From: Rhodoferax sp.
GTDB taxonomy: Bacteria; Pseudomonadota; Gammaproteobacteria; Burkholderiales; Burkholderiaceae_C
Reading direction: 5' to 3'
Assembly (NCBI RefSeq): GCF_018063565.1
Contig: NZ_JAGPBB010000030.1
Span: 1-41,373 of the forward strand
Length of the DNA stretch: 41,373 nt
Both the position numbers and the translations under genes were made by a program. Positions 9,048-19,097 of the stretch are shown here, piece after piece. The notes under the pieces are model-generated. The model did no database searches and was not told the DNA's origin. It saw only the letters and a list, made by a program, of their open reading frames with translations. Positions within the stretch are counted from its first letter, which is position 1; every line of letters starts with the position of its first letter.

Positions 9048-10874
9048 TCAACGTTTTGAGAGCTGCGTCCAGGCTTGTGTCAGCCGGCTCACCAGGTCTT
9101 GTGGGCGACGCACCATCGCGTAGCCTTGCTGCCCGAACAACATGGGCAGATAGTCGTGTGCAGTGTCGTCGATTGTGATGCAAAAGGGTGTGAGACCGGC
9201 GTCTCGCGCCTCGGTCACGGCATGGCGCGTATCTTCCAAACCGTAGCGGCCCTCGTAGATGTCCAGGTCATTGGGTTTGCCGTCGGTCAGCAGCATCAAC
9301 AAGCGGCGGTGTTCCGGGCGTGCCGACAGTTGTCGCGTGGCGTACCGAATGGCCGTTCCCATGCGGGTGTAGTAGCCGGGTTTGATGGCACCGACCCGAC
9401 TGCGGCAGGCATCATTCCACGGTTCGTCAAATGGCTTGAGGTGCTGCAGGCGCACATGGCTGCGCCGCACCGAGCTGAACCCCCAGACCGCAAACGGGTC
9501 ATCCACCGCGTGCAGCGCTTCGCCAAAAACAAACAGCGCGTCGCGGATCACATCAATCACTTTGGCCTGTGGTGTGGCGTAGGCATCGGTGGAGAGTGAT
9601 AAATCGGCCAGCAGCAGGGTCGCCAGGCTGCGCTCGGAGCTGCTTCGCCGGGTGTAAATCGGCGGGGTGTCGGTGCGCAGGCTACTGGTGCTGTGTTGGT
9701 CGGTGTTAAAACGGACCCAGGCATCCAGGTCGATGTCGTCGCCACTGTCTTGGCCATGCAGTGGGCGTGGTGCGTCGCGCAGGGTCTCGAGCTTGCGGCG
9801 CACCCGCTTGGCGGTGAGTCTCAAGGCGGGTGAGGGCACAAACGGTGCGGCATCGCGGGTTTGCATCACCTGCACGCGGCAGTGACCGGGCAGCAGGCGG
9901 GACTTGCGGTAATCCCATTCGGGCAGCGCCAGGCCCGGCCCCAGAGGCTGGTCGTCGGCGCTGCTGCTGGGCAGGTCGAGGTCAAACTTGACGCGGCTGG
10001 CCAGGGTTTGGCCGTCGGGGGCCACTGCCAGGCGGTCCATGTCGTTGGCCACGTTCAGGGCGTTGGCATCGGGCTCGTCGTCGGTGCTGCGGTTGGCGCT
10101 GACCATGTCGCTCCAGGTCATGATCGATTCACCACGCGAGGGCAGCACCATGGCAGTGCGGTCGTTTTTCTCAGGGGCTGTTTGGGTGCGGCGGCGCTGC
10201 CGGTCGGTGACGGCAATGGGCTGCGGTGCGGCATCTTGCTGCGCTGCTTGTGGCGGGGTGTGCCCGGGTTGGGTTGGGCCAGTTGCTAACCAAAGCCACA
10301 CCGCAGCGGCGTCTTTTGGGTTCAGATCAGACGGTTGGGGCACCTGGTCGCCAAGCGCGGCGCGCACCGCCAGCTCGGCGTGGCGGGCGGGTCCTTTCAG
10401 GCTGGCCGGGTCGGGCCGCTGTGCCAGATGGGCTTGCAGCAAGCCTTGGTAGCGGGGCTGGAAGCCTGCAAAGGTACTCAGCGTCTGCTGCGTGGCTCGC
10501 TGGTTGTCGGCCAGCCAATCGCCAGTCGATTCAAAGTGCGCCGAAAGCAGCGCCAGCCACAGGTATAAATCGCGGTTGAGCTGCGTCTGGTCAAACACCG
10601 CCAGCGTGGCGGGTAGCGCCAGCACATCGGGCTCCAGCTGCGCAGTGTCAGCATGGGTGTGCAAGCCGCCCAGTTTGTGGAGCCAGTGGCCGCTGCTGCC
10701 CACACGCTGTGCACTGGCCGTTGCCAACCGCAGGGCGGCGGCTCCACCGGCAGCGCGAAACACAATGCCGATCGACTTTTCCACGTCTTTGAGCTGCATC
10801 GCCGCGTGCGCATGGGTGGTGCGTGCCATGCGGCTTAGCGCCTGATGCCACCACAGGCCAACGGTCTCTTCCAT
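9048..10874 (-). CDS. norD: Nitric oxide reductase activation protein NorD (von Willebrand A domain)
   Basis: Cytoplasmic protein of 608 aa that works with the AAA+ ATPase NorQ in maturation or activation of cNor. A C-terminal von Willebrand A domain holds the MIDAS-type motif D-L-S-L-S-T near residue 423 and the later LLTDGKPNDLDIYEGRYG, characteristic of NorD/CbbO-type proteins. The N-terminal half is helical and less conserved. Its start overlaps the upstream polyferredoxin stop by one base (TGATG), showing coupling. A 58-bp gap follows before the regulator start. Confidence 0.93.
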   Translation of the reverse strand: MEETVGLWWHQALSRMARTTHAHAAMQLKDVEKSIGIVFRAAGGAAALRLATASAQRVGSSGHWLHKLGGLHTHADTAQLEPDVLALPATLAVFDQTQLNRDLYLWLALLSAHFESTGDWLADNQRATQQTLSTFAGFQPRYQGLLQAHLAQRPDPASLKGPARHAELAVRAALGDQVPQPSDLNPKDAAAVWLWLATGPTQPGHTPPQAAQQDAAPQPIAVTDRQRRRTQTAPEKNDRTAMVLPSRGESIMTWSDMVSANRSTDDEPDANALNVANDMDRLAVAPDGQTLASRVKFDLDLPSSSADDQPLGPGLALPEWDYRKSRLLPGHCRVQVMQTRDAAPFVPSPALRLTAKRVRRKLETLRDAPRPLHGQDSGDDIDLDAWVRFNTDQHSTSSLRTDTPPIYTRRSSSERSLATLLLADLSLSTDAYATPQAKVIDVIRDALFVFGEALHAVDDPFAVWGFSSVRRSHVRLQHLKPFDEPWNDACRSRVGAIKPGYYTRMGTAIRYATRQLSARPEHRRLLMLLTDGKPNDLDIYEGRYGLEDTRHAVTEARDAGLTPFCITIDDTAHDYLPMLFGQQGYAMVRRPQDLVSRLTQAWTQLSKR

Positions 10875-11872
10875 CAGCGTGCCTCGTCCTTCAGCTCCTG
10901 CGCACGCTGGCGCAAGGTTTCGCGCAGGGCTTGCTCACCGACTTGCCATTGCAGCGTGGGCGTGCGCTGCTGTGTGGTTTGCGATGTGTCGCAGGCGCTC
11001 AGGCATTGCCCGCACTGCACGCACGAGAACATCATGCGTTTGATGTTGCGCGGCTTCAGGCGCATCGGGCAGGCGCTGTCGCAAGCTGAGCCGCGCGGCA
11101 CGTCACAGGTTTTGCAATCCCGCGCACGCTGGCGATCAAACGCCACCACCATGCCCCTGGGGTTAGCCATCCAGGCCAGGCTTTGAAACAGGCCGACAGC
11201 GCAGCCAAAGCGGCAAAACAGGTGGCGGGCAAAGGCAAATTCGGCCGCAAAAATCAGCCCGCCAATGCCAATGAAGCGGGCCTGGTTGGCGGTGAGCGTG
11301 CCGTGCAGCAAGCCACCCCAGATGGTGGCGGGTGGCAGCAGGTAGGTGAGCAGGGTGACAGACCACAAAAAACCCATCAACACGCAAGACAAGCCAAAAA
11401 TGGGCCACCAGCGCGCGTTAGGCTGGGTATTGGCCCTTGCAACGGGGCTTTTGTCCCACAGGCTGAGCTTGCCGCAGGCGCGGTGCAGCAGGTTGTTGAG
11501 GCTTTCGACCACCGAGAAATGTGGACACAACCAACCGCAGTACAAACGGCCATAGCGGTAGGCCACGGTCAAAAAAATCACCACCAAGGCAATGCCGGGC
11601 AGAAACGCACGCAGCACGATTTGCAGCGCTGTGGTGGTGGCGTCAATCTCGCCCGTGATGAAGGCATCAATCCCCAAGCTCCAGCGCATGCCGAAAAACC
11701 ATAGCTGGGTCTCAGTCAGATCAAACCGCAGCAGGTTGAGCGCTGGCGCCAGCAGGAACAGCGCAAAGAAGCCGCCCTGCGTCCAACGCCGCTGGGATTG
11801 CAGCTTGTTCTGGCTCGCGTCGCTGGGGGTGGGGCGGGCCAAAATTGCGCTTGGGCAAATTTCAGGCGGCAT
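10874..11872 (-). CDS. CcoG/RdxA-like membrane polyferredoxin encoded between norQ and norD
   Basis: Integral membrane iron-sulfur protein of 332 aa. Several hydrophobic segments are visible, with membrane-edge cysteine motifs YCGWLCPHFSVVE and FCRFGCAVGLFQ as in NapH/NosR/CcoG proteins. A C-terminal pair of ferredoxin motifs follows: C-K-T-C with C-D-S-A-C-P, and CVQCGQCLSACD. I chose the ATG at 11872, which overlaps norQ by 11 bases; the longer frame from 11941 would overlap it by 80. The overlaps with norQ and norD tie it to NO reductase assembly or electron input. CcoG itself is linked to cbb3 oxidase copper maturation, so a metal or redox role in Nor biogenesis is plausible but inferred. 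Confidence 0.85.
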   Translation of the reverse strand: MPPEICPSAILARPTPSDASQNKLQSQRRWTQGGFFALFLLAPALNLLRFDLTETQLWFFGMRWSLGIDAFITGEIDATTTALQIVLRAFLPGIALVVIFLTVAYRYGRLYCGWLCPHFSVVESLNNLLHRACGKLSLWDKSPVARANTQPNARWWPIFGLSCVLMGFLWSVTLLTYLLPPATIWGGLLHGTLTANQARFIGIGGLIFAAEFAFARHLFCRFGCAVGLFQSLAWMANPRGMVVAFDRQRARDCKTCDVPRGSACDSACPMRLKPRNIKRMMFSCVQCGQCLSACDTSQTTQQRTPTLQWQVGEQALRETLRQRAQELKDEAR

Positions 11873-12667
11873 GGCCAAACAGGGCACTCGCCACTTCGCC
11901 CAGGGCGTTGGCGGTGTCAGGGTCGTCGGTGAGCGCGTCAATCACGGCCGCCTGACACGCAGTGTGCATCGTCAGGCCCGAGGCTATCAGCCGTCCGGCC
12001 GACACCAGCAGCCGGGTGCTGGCGGTTTCTTCCAGGTCGTGGTCGGTCAGGCGACGCAGCGCGGTGGCCAATTGCACCAGCTGGGCCGACTGATCGCCGG
12101 TCAGGCCGGTTTCGTTTTGCACAATGCTGCGTTCAACCTCAGGCGTCGGGTAACTCATGCCCAGCGACACAAAACGCTGGCGCGTGCTGGGTTTCAGGCC
12201 TTTGAGCAAGTTCTGGTAACCCGGGTTGTACGAGATCACCAACATGAACTCAGGGGGAGCGGCCAGCTCTTCGCCGGTGCGCTCGATGGGCAAAATGCGC
12301 CGGTCATCGGCCAGCGGGTGCAACACCACGGTGGTGTCCTTGCGCGCCTCCACAATTTCGTCAAGGTAACAAATGGCACCGCTACGCACCGCGCGGGCCA
12401 GCGGGCCATCTGACCAGACGGTGCTGCCATTGCCAATCAAAAAGCGCCCCACCAGATCAGCGGCGCTTAAGTCATCATGGCACGATACGGTGATCAAGGG
12501 GCGGCCAAGTCGGGCCGCCATGTGCTCTACAAAGCGGGTCTTGCCGCAGCCGGTTGGCCCCTTGATGAGCAAGGGCAACTGCTGGCGCCAGGCATGCTCA
12601 AACAAGGCACATTCGTGCGCTTGCTCGGCATAAAAGGGCAGTGTTGCCATAGTGCTCGCTTGCGGCA

Positions 12668-12668
<1 letters not shown>
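11862..12668 (-). CDS. norQ: AAA+ ATPase NorQ (MoxR/CbbQ type)
   Basis: Cytoplasmic AAA+ ATPase of 268 aa, the motor partner of NorD in activating NO reductase. Walker A is GPTGCGKT (37-44), Walker B ends in Y-L-D-E (101-104), and a sensor-1-like stretch FMLVISYNPGYQNL follows. The N-terminal region is short, as in CbbQ/NorQ proteins. The first ATG overlaps the norB stop by one base (TGATG); an internal ATG six codons later is an alternative. Placement directly after norB is the classical norCBQD arrangement. Confidence 0.94.
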
Positions 12669-14113
<1,445 letters not shown>

Positions 14114-14135
14114 CTAAATTGTTCGGGGTGGGCGA

Positions 14136-14573
14136 TCAGCCTTCAATATTGGGGGGCCACTTTTCGGTGTTGACGTTGCCGGTCCAGCGCAAAAATTCCA
14201 CCAGGTCATTGAGTTGCGTCTCTGTAAAGTTGAACTGCGGCATCTGGCGGCGACCCGGAATGTGCGTGGGCTGCGAGGCAATCCAGGCCTTGATGAAGTC
14301 CGGGCCACGGCGTTTGTAGACGTTGCCCAGCTCGGGCGCAAAGTAGGCACCTTCGCCCAGAAGTGTGTGGCAACCAATGCAGTTGCGGGTTTCCCACAGG
14401 TTTTTGCCGCTGATGACGGCCGGTGTGATGGCCTCTGCGTTGGAGCGGAACGGAATTTTGCGTTCGCTGTCAAAAATCAGGCCGATAAATATGAGGACAA
14501 AAAAGACCGACCCGCCATAAAACATATTGCGGGCCATTTGCTTGGTGAAGCCACTGGCTTTGGGCTGATTCAT
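14136..14573 (-). CDS. norC: Nitric oxide reductase cytochrome c subunit NorC
   Basis: Membrane-anchored monohaem cytochrome c of 145 aa, electron-entry subunit of cNor. A single N-terminal anchor (about 17-34) precedes the haem motif CIGCH (65-69), G-E-G-A-Y-F-A-P, and the axial Met111 in R-R-Q-M-P-Q-F. Start and ribosome site are clear (AGGAG about eight bases before ATG). It is first in the - strand nor run, with a palindromic Dnr-type box centred about 65 bases upstream, so it probably carries the main nor promoter. Confidence 0.97.
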   Translation of the reverse strand: MNQPKASGFTKQMARNMFYGGSVFFVLIFIGLIFDSERKIPFRSNAEAITPAVISGKNLWETRNCIGCHTLLGEGAYFAPELGNVYKRRGPDFIKAWIASQPTHIPGRRQMPQFNFTETQLNDLVEFLRWTGNVNTEKWPPNIEG

Positions 14574-14605
14574 TGTGTTGAACTCCTGAAATGGGGTGCA
14601 GGGAG

Positions 14606-14646
14606 GTTAGAGGCGCTGGACAAAAATTTCCTTGAACCATTTCAAG
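14606..14646 (-). promoter_or_regulatory. norC promoter with palindromic Dnr/Fnr-type box
   Basis: The box CTTGAACCATTTCAAG (14631-14646) has perfect 6-base arms around a 4-base spacer and matches the TTGA-N6-TCAA pattern. On the - strand, TCTAAC at 14611-14606 is a weak -10-like hexamer (4 of 6) whose centre lies 30 bases from the box centre. That fits an activator bound at about -41.5 (class II) and a transcript starting near 14597, roughly 24 bases before the norC ATG. Confidence 0.65.
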
Positions 14647-14652
14647 AATTGG

Positions 14653-14662
14653 TGTGATCACA
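14653..14662. promoter_or_regulatory. TGTGATCACA palindrome in the norC/nnrS region
   Basis: A perfect 10-base palindrome seven bases upstream of the norC-side Dnr box. It resembles two CRP half-sites fused without the usual 6-base spacer, so it is not a canonical CRP site. It may be a second operator or chance. Confidence 0.3.
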
Positions 14663-14807
14663 GCGAAATTTCATGGGCTCACCAAGCTTGGCATCAAGAA
14701 AATGAACAAAAATAGACTATGGCGCATATCCAAGTTGAGTTTGTTGCTACGAAATTGGAATAAATGTCCCATGTGTTTTGAACGAACCGCCGGTGGGCGT
14801 CGCCTGC

Positions 14808-14821
14808 TTGATCCAGTTCAA
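14808..14821 (+). promoter_or_regulatory. Candidate Dnr/Fnr-type box upstream of nnrS
   Basis: TTGATCCAGTTCAA matches the TTGAT-N4-ATCAA consensus at 9 of 10 arm positions. A weak -10-like GACAAT lies at 14844-14849, about 32 bases from the box centre, which is close to class II activator spacing. That would give nnrS a leader of roughly 85 bases. Confidence 0.55.
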
Positions 14822-14942
14822 GGACAGCGGTCCGAGCCACTAGGACAATGGGACAGGTCCGACACGAGCCGGTGCACCAAGCCCGCACGGGCCCTGCAAC
14901 CGGGGGTGTGTCTTTATCAAAAATGAATACCCGCTTGTTGTC

Positions 14943-16148
14943 ATGAAACCAGTTGAACTGCCGATTTTTCAGGGGACCAAGGCGCCGCCCTCCCCGCCAA
15001 CAGGCTGGCCCTTTTTGCGCCTGGGTTTCAGACCGTTTTATCTGGCGGGTGCCTTGACGGCTGCTGCGCTGGTGCCGCTATGGCTGTTGGTATTTCTTGG
15101 CGGCATACCATTTACGCCAGCGGTACCGGGTTTGTTGTGGCATGCGCACGAAATGCTGTTTGGTTTTGCTGCCGCCATCATCATCGGATTTCTGATGACC
15201 GCAGGCAAGAACTGGACCGGTTTGCAAACCCCGCGTGGCCCGGCATTGGGAGCGTTGGCCTTGCTTTGGCTGGCAGCTCGTGTGGCGGGTCTGGCGTCAT
15301 CATCTTCTGTCTACGCCATGCTGGACGTGCTGCTGCTCCCCGTGGTCGCGTTGGTATTTGCCGTGCTGTTGCTGCGTGCAGAAAACTATCGCAACCTGCC
15401 GCTGGCGCTGATTTTGTTGCTGCTCGGTGCCAGCAACCTTTGTTTTCACCTGGCGCTGGGTGGCTGGATCAACCTCGACCCGATGCGCGCCCTGTATGCG
15501 GCCTTGGCGCTGATCACCCTGATCGAATGTGTGATCGCGGGGCGCGTAATTCCGGGTTTTACCATGGCCGGTTGCCCGGGTGTTCGATTGGTGAGTTCGC
15601 CCGGGCTGGAGCGGGTGGTGCTCGGGCTGACGTCGGTGGCCTTGTTGTTGTGGGTGATCTGGCCTGGCGCGGCTTGGACCGCACCGGTGCTGGCGGTGCT
15701 TAGCGCGGCGCACTTCCGGCGGATGTGGCAGTGGCGCACCCGGCGCATCTTTGGGCAGCCCACTGTGTGGGTGTTGCACGCTGCCTATTCGTGGCTTCCC
15801 TTGGCGTTTCTTTTGTTGGCAGGCGCTCAAATGGGCTGGGTAACAGCGTCGGCCGGCGTGCATGCCCTGGGTTTGGGGGCGACCGGTGGCCTGATCATCG
15901 GCATGATCACCCGTACCGCACGCGGGCACACCGGCCGCACCTTGGGTGCGAGTCGAACCGAGACGCTGGCGTACGCGCTCGTGTTGCTTGCGGCAATGGT
16001 GCGGGTGCTGGCAGCACTGCTGTCGCCGCAGTTCTATGCAGGGCTGCTGGTGCTGGCGGCCACCGCATGGAGTCTGGCGTTTGCACTGTACCTGTGGCAG
16101 TTCACCCCCTGGCTGTTTCAGACGCGGCGCGATGGCAAGGACGGTTAG
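14943..16148 (+). CDS. nnrS: NnrS family haem-copper membrane protein
   Basis: Polytopic membrane protein of 401 aa with about twelve hydrophobic segments. NnrS proteins are linked to NO metabolism and protection under nitrosative stress, often in Nnr/Dnr regulons. Family features include FLRLGFRPFYLAGAL near the N-terminus, WHAHEMLFGFAAAIIIGFL with candidate metal-binding His residues, and GLIIGMITRTARGHTGR near the C-terminus. It is divergent from norC, downstream of a Dnr-type box, and followed four bases later by norE. The biochemical activity is unresolved for the family. Confidence 0.93.
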   Translation: MKPVELPIFQGTKAPPSPPTGWPFLRLGFRPFYLAGALTAAALVPLWLLVFLGGIPFTPAVPGLLWHAHEMLFGFAAAIIIGFLMTAGKNWTGLQTPRGPALGALALLWLAARVAGLASSSSVYAMLDVLLLPVVALVFAVLLLRAENYRNLPLALILLLLGASNLCFHLALGGWINLDPMRALYAALALITLIECVIAGRVIPGFTMAGCPGVRLVSSPGLERVVLGLTSVALLLWVIWPGAAWTAPVLAVLSAAHFRRMWQWRTRRIFGQPTVWVLHAAYSWLPLAFLLLAGAQMGWVTASAGVHALGLGATGGLIIGMITRTARGHTGRTLGASRTETLAYALVLLAAMVRVLAALLSPQFYAGLLVLAATAWSLAFALYLWQFTPWLFQTRRDGKDG

Positions 16149-16152
16149 TGCC

Positions 16153-16746
16153 ATGTGGCCAACGATAACCCATGCTCAACTGCGGGAAGAGCCACCGCGG
16201 CTGGCCGGCGACCTGGCCGTCTGGTTGATCATCCTGGCTGAGATGCTGGCGTTTGCCATCTTCTTCTTGTCCTATGTATTCGCGCGTGCGGCTGACGTGG
16301 CGGGCTTCAACGCCTCGCAAGCGACACTGGATCTGAACTTTGGCGGCATCAACACTGCTTTGCTGATCACCGGTAGCTGGTGTGTGGTCCGGGCCACTGA
16401 GGCGGTCAAGCAGGATGCGGCGCGGCGCGGTGCGGTATGGTTGGCTGCTGTGTTGATGTGTGGCAGCGCCTTTGTGGTGATCAAGCTGCTGGAGTATGGG
16501 GCCAAAGCACAGGCGGGGGTGGACCTGTCCACCAACACCTTTTACATGTTCTACTTTTTACTCACCGGTTTTCACTTCTTTCATGTGCTGGCCGCGATGG
16601 TATTTCTGGCGCTCTTGCTGTCTGCAACGTGGCGTGGCCGCTACGGCAGCCATGACTACCATGCGCTGGAGACAGGGGCAGCGTTCTGGCACATGGTTGA
16701 CTTGCTGTGGATTGTGCTGTTTCCACTCATTTACGTCATGCGTTAG
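16153..16746 (+). CDS. norE: Cytochrome c oxidase subunit III-like protein NorE
   Basis: Membrane protein of 197 aa from the haem-copper oxidase subunit III family, an accessory factor of cNor. Hydrophobic helices are seen near 23-43, 62-80, 92-108, 130-153 and 175-195. The family motif region FYFLLTGFHFFHVLAAMVF and the C-terminal GAAFWHMVDLLWIVLFPLIY are clear. I chose the ATG at 16153, four bases after the nnrS stop; the longer open frame from 15946 would lie inside nnrS and begins with implausible Arg/Cys-rich sequence. norF follows after 10 bp. Confidence 0.92.
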   Translation: MWPTITHAQLREEPPRLAGDLAVWLIILAEMLAFAIFFLSYVFARAADVAGFNASQATLDLNFGGINTALLITGSWCVVRATEAVKQDAARRGAVWLAAVLMCGSAFVVIKLLEYGAKAQAGVDLSTNTFYMFYFLLTGFHFFHVLAAMVFLALLLSATWRGRYGSHDYHALETGAAFWHMVDLLWIVLFPLIYVMR

Positions 16747-16756
16747 CGGAGCTGGA

Positions 16757-17026
16757 ATGCCGAGGCTATCGATCAATCAGCTATGGCTGTTACTGCTGCT
16801 GGCCACTGCCGTCACCTACTGGCTGGGCGAGTCCGGACGGGTCGGTGCTGCCAACACCTGGCCAGTGGCGAGCATCTTTGCCTTGTCGTTTATGAAGGGT
16901 TTCTGGGTGATCAACGATTTTATGGCCTTGCGTCATGCGCCGCCGCTGTGGCGCCGCCTGTTGATCGGGTGGTTGCTGCTGATGATTGGTGTCATCGTCG
17001 GTGTCTATGCGCTGGCAGCCAACTGA
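16757..17026 (+). CDS. norF: Small membrane protein NorF (cytochrome oxidase subunit IV-like)
   Basis: Protein of 89 aa with three predicted membrane segments (about 8-22, 31-50 and 65-85). The middle part FALSFMKGFWVINDFMALRH matches the small subunit IV-like proteins that pair with NorE. It starts with ATG at 16757, 10 bp after norE; upstream in-frame starts would overlap norE by over 200 bases. It is thought to support full NO reductase activity, but its role is only known genetically. It ends the nnrS-norE-norF run. Confidence 0.85.
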   Translation: MPRLSINQLWLLLLLATAVTYWLGESGRVGAANTWPVASIFALSFMKGFWVINDFMALRHAPPLWRRLLIGWLLLMIGVIVGVYALAAN

Positions 17027-17093
17027 ACCGGTGTCGCTCGATCATCCGGTTCTGAGGCTCAGACTCACCCCAAACGCGGTGCTGTGCATGGGC

Positions 17094-17117
17094 TGGCTCG
17101 CTCCCAGCTGCGAGCCA
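17094..17117. terminator. Hairpin between convergent norF and the LapD-like gene
   Basis: TGGCTCGC (17094-17101) and GCGAGCCA (17110-17117) form a perfect 8-bp stem with an 8-base loop in the 113-bp gap between convergent genes. Neither strand has a following T-run, so it is only a possible transcription barrier. Confidence 0.35.
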
Positions 17118-17139
17118 CTCAAGCTCGAGCAGGCTGGCG

Positions 17140-19053
17140 TTACCCGATGCCTGGCCCGGTGGCACCATCGAAGCCGAGCGACGCCAGCAGTGGCAAATCT
17201 TGCCGGTCCTGCACGCCAAGCGCAATGACGGTGATCCCAATCGAGTGGGCCACCTTGCACAAGCCCTTGAGAAACTCCTGATTGCCCGGGTTGTCGGCCA
17301 GCCCGCGTACATAACTCGGGTGTACCTTGATGTAGTCCAACCCCAGGTCAGCGAGCTTCTCGGCGTCGGCGAAACGTTGTCCAAAGTACTCGATGCCGAC
17401 CCGACAGCCCAGCAGCTTGAGGCTTCGCGCCAGATCACAGAAAGCCTCGAACTGCCTGAATACACCGTACTCTGGTACTTCAAACAGCAGGCGCTTGCAG
17501 ACCTGTGGGTAGGCCTTGAGCAGCAAGGTCAGCTCATTTCTGAAGTGGAAGTTGGCAATGGTTTCTGCCGACAGGTTGACTGCGGTGTCGCCCTGGCAGC
17601 TTCGCAGATGCTCAATGGCCAGTTTCACCACACCCAGGTCAATGGGTGCCGTCAGGTTGAGCTGGGCTGCCATCGGCATGAAGTCGCCGGCGCAAATCAA
17701 GGTGCCCTCGGCATCGGTGCGCAGGCGGATCACACCCTCGCTGTGCAGTGCATGGGCACCGTCGCCAGAGACGATCGGAAAGAAGGTCAGAGCCAGCCGT
17801 CCGCCGCGAACAGCCTCGGTGAGCAAGGTGCGCCACTGATCGGCAGGTACGGCAACCTTGGTGGCTCCGTCTTCCACGGCATGCCATTCATTGGGGCCTT
17901 TGTTGCCCGCCAACGCCAGCGACTCATCTGCGCCGGCCAATACGGTGCCCATGTTCTGGTCGTGGTGATATTGCACAGCACCGACATGGAACAAATCGGG
18001 CACCTGGTCGCGCCACCTCGGGAGTACATTGTCAGTGAGCCTGCTGAAGATGTCTTTGGCCGCGTCAGTGGCCGACGCGAAGGAAGGGCAGACGACTGCA
18101 AACTCGGCGCCCTTCACGCGCCCGGCGCGCTGACCAATGTGCCCGCTGCCACTGTTGTAGAGTTCCGTGCCCACGTCTTTCAGCAACGCGTCGGCCCCCT
18201 GGCGGCCCAAGCGTGTGTTGAGCTCATTCAGATCAAGCAGGCGCACCAGCACCAGTGAGCCGTTGGAGCCGAACTGTTCACCGTGGATCGCCTCGCGCAA
18301 GTGCGACAGGAAGTACTCGCGGCTGGACAAGCCCGTGACCGCATCGCGGTTGACTTTCTTGCGCAAAGTGTCGAGCCGGATGGCTTCTTCGTTGAACATC
18401 GCCTTGAGACGGCCCACCATATCGTTCATGGCGATCACCACACTCTTGAGTTCCGGGGTACGCGGCACCTGGATGGTGATAAAGCGCCTCTCTGCAATGG
18501 CGTGAGCCTGCCTCACCACATCAGAGAGTGGCCGGGTGATGACACGGATCAGCTGGGTGCCCACCACACCAATGACGATGCTGCCCAGCACAAACCACAG
18601 CAGCAGATCAAGCGTGCCGTCCCACAGGCTCTTGTAGGCATAGCTGTCCTGGCTGGCCAGCGACAACGTGCCGTACTGGATCCAGCCATCCTGAATCAGG
18701 GCTTGTCCAGGCTCGGCATGGATCGGGATCATGTTGATGAACCAGCCAGGCGCTCCCTGCGATACCTGGGGGGCAATGCGCTCAATGCGCAATTTGCCGT
18801 CCGGTCCGTTGATGCGTATGAAGCGGTAGTGACCGGCGTCAAACTGCGCCGACACCAGCAGCTCAACGGTCACCTCGTCTTTGGGCAACTGGGTCAGTGA
18901 CAAGGCCAACGCGGTCGCGTTGTCGATATTCTTGACCTGTAGTTGCTGCTCCAGATAGTGTCGGGCCGACAACACACTCACGACGATGCTGACCCCAAAA
19001 GCCAGGGTCATGACCAAAGTAATGGCAATCCAGAGTTGTTTGATGAGTGACAT
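17140..19053 (-). CDS. lapD: LapD-like c-di-GMP receptor with degenerate GGDEF and EAL domains
   Basis: Inner-membrane protein of 637 aa. The order is an N-terminal membrane helix, a periplasmic LapD/MoxY-type sensor region (about 30-150), a second helix, a HAMP segment, then GGDEF and EAL domains. The GGDEF signature is replaced by V-K-G-A-E-F and the EAL signature by S-E-G-V-I-R, so both enzymatic sites look inactive. That fits LapD, which binds c-di-GMP and sequesters the protease LapG to keep a surface adhesin in place. The ATG at 19053 gives the family start MSLIKQLW; a TTG at 19089 is an unlikely extension. The lapG gene lies just upstream on the same strand, 44 bp away. Confidence 0.9.
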   Translation of the reverse strand: MSLIKQLWIAITLVMTLAFGVSIVVSVLSARHYLEQQLQVKNIDNATALALSLTQLPKDEVTVELLVSAQFDAGHYRFIRINGPDGKLRIERIAPQVSQGAPGWFINMIPIHAEPGQALIQDGWIQYGTLSLASQDSYAYKSLWDGTLDLLLWFVLGSIVIGVVGTQLIRVITRPLSDVVRQAHAIAERRFITIQVPRTPELKSVVIAMNDMVGRLKAMFNEEAIRLDTLRKKVNRDAVTGLSSREYFLSHLREAIHGEQFGSNGSLVLVRLLDLNELNTRLGRQGADALLKDVGTELYNSGSGHIGQRAGRVKGAEFAVVCPSFASATDAAKDIFSRLTDNVLPRWRDQVPDLFHVGAVQYHHDQNMGTVLAGADESLALAGNKGPNEWHAVEDGATKVAVPADQWRTLLTEAVRGGRLALTFFPIVSGDGAHALHSEGVIRLRTDAEGTLICAGDFMPMAAQLNLTAPIDLGVVKLAIEHLRSCQGDTAVNLSAETIANFHFRNELTLLLKAYPQVCKRLLFEVPEYGVFRQFEAFCDLARSLKLLGCRVGIEYFGQRFADAEKLADLGLDYIKVHPSYVRGLADNPGNQEFLKGLCKVAHSIGITVIALGVQDRQDLPLLASLGFDGATGPGIG

Positions 19054-19097
19054 GGTGAATGGGGTTGAAGTGTTGGGTTCGGATGGCAAAACCGGGC

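Larger units (their letters stand above)
14574..14942. promoter_or_regulatory. Divergent norC/nnrS intergenic control region
   Basis: This 369-bp gene-free stretch separates norC (-) and nnrS (+). It holds two Dnr-type boxes (14632-14645 and 14808-14821), a perfect TGTGATCACA palindrome at 14653-14662, and a direct repeat of GGTCCGA at 14829-14835 and 14856-14862. I find no convincing coding frame, RNA gene or known riboswitch. Each box is better placed for one of the two genes, suggesting two separately driven divergent promoters. Confidence 0.7.

Noticed and set aside
9019-9053. CGTTGAC/GTCAACG inverted repeat at the norD stop as terminator or Dnr box
   Set aside because: The arms are only 7 bases with a 21-base loop, there is no T-run, and the spacing does not fit a Fnr-type site.
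15300-16154. 284-codon open frame on the - strand
   Set aside because: Antisense to nnrS; low-complexity His/Gln/Arg content and no domain.
17200-18258. 352-codon open frame on the + strand
   Set aside because: Antisense to the LapD-like gene, which has clear domain order; no independent start or domain seen.
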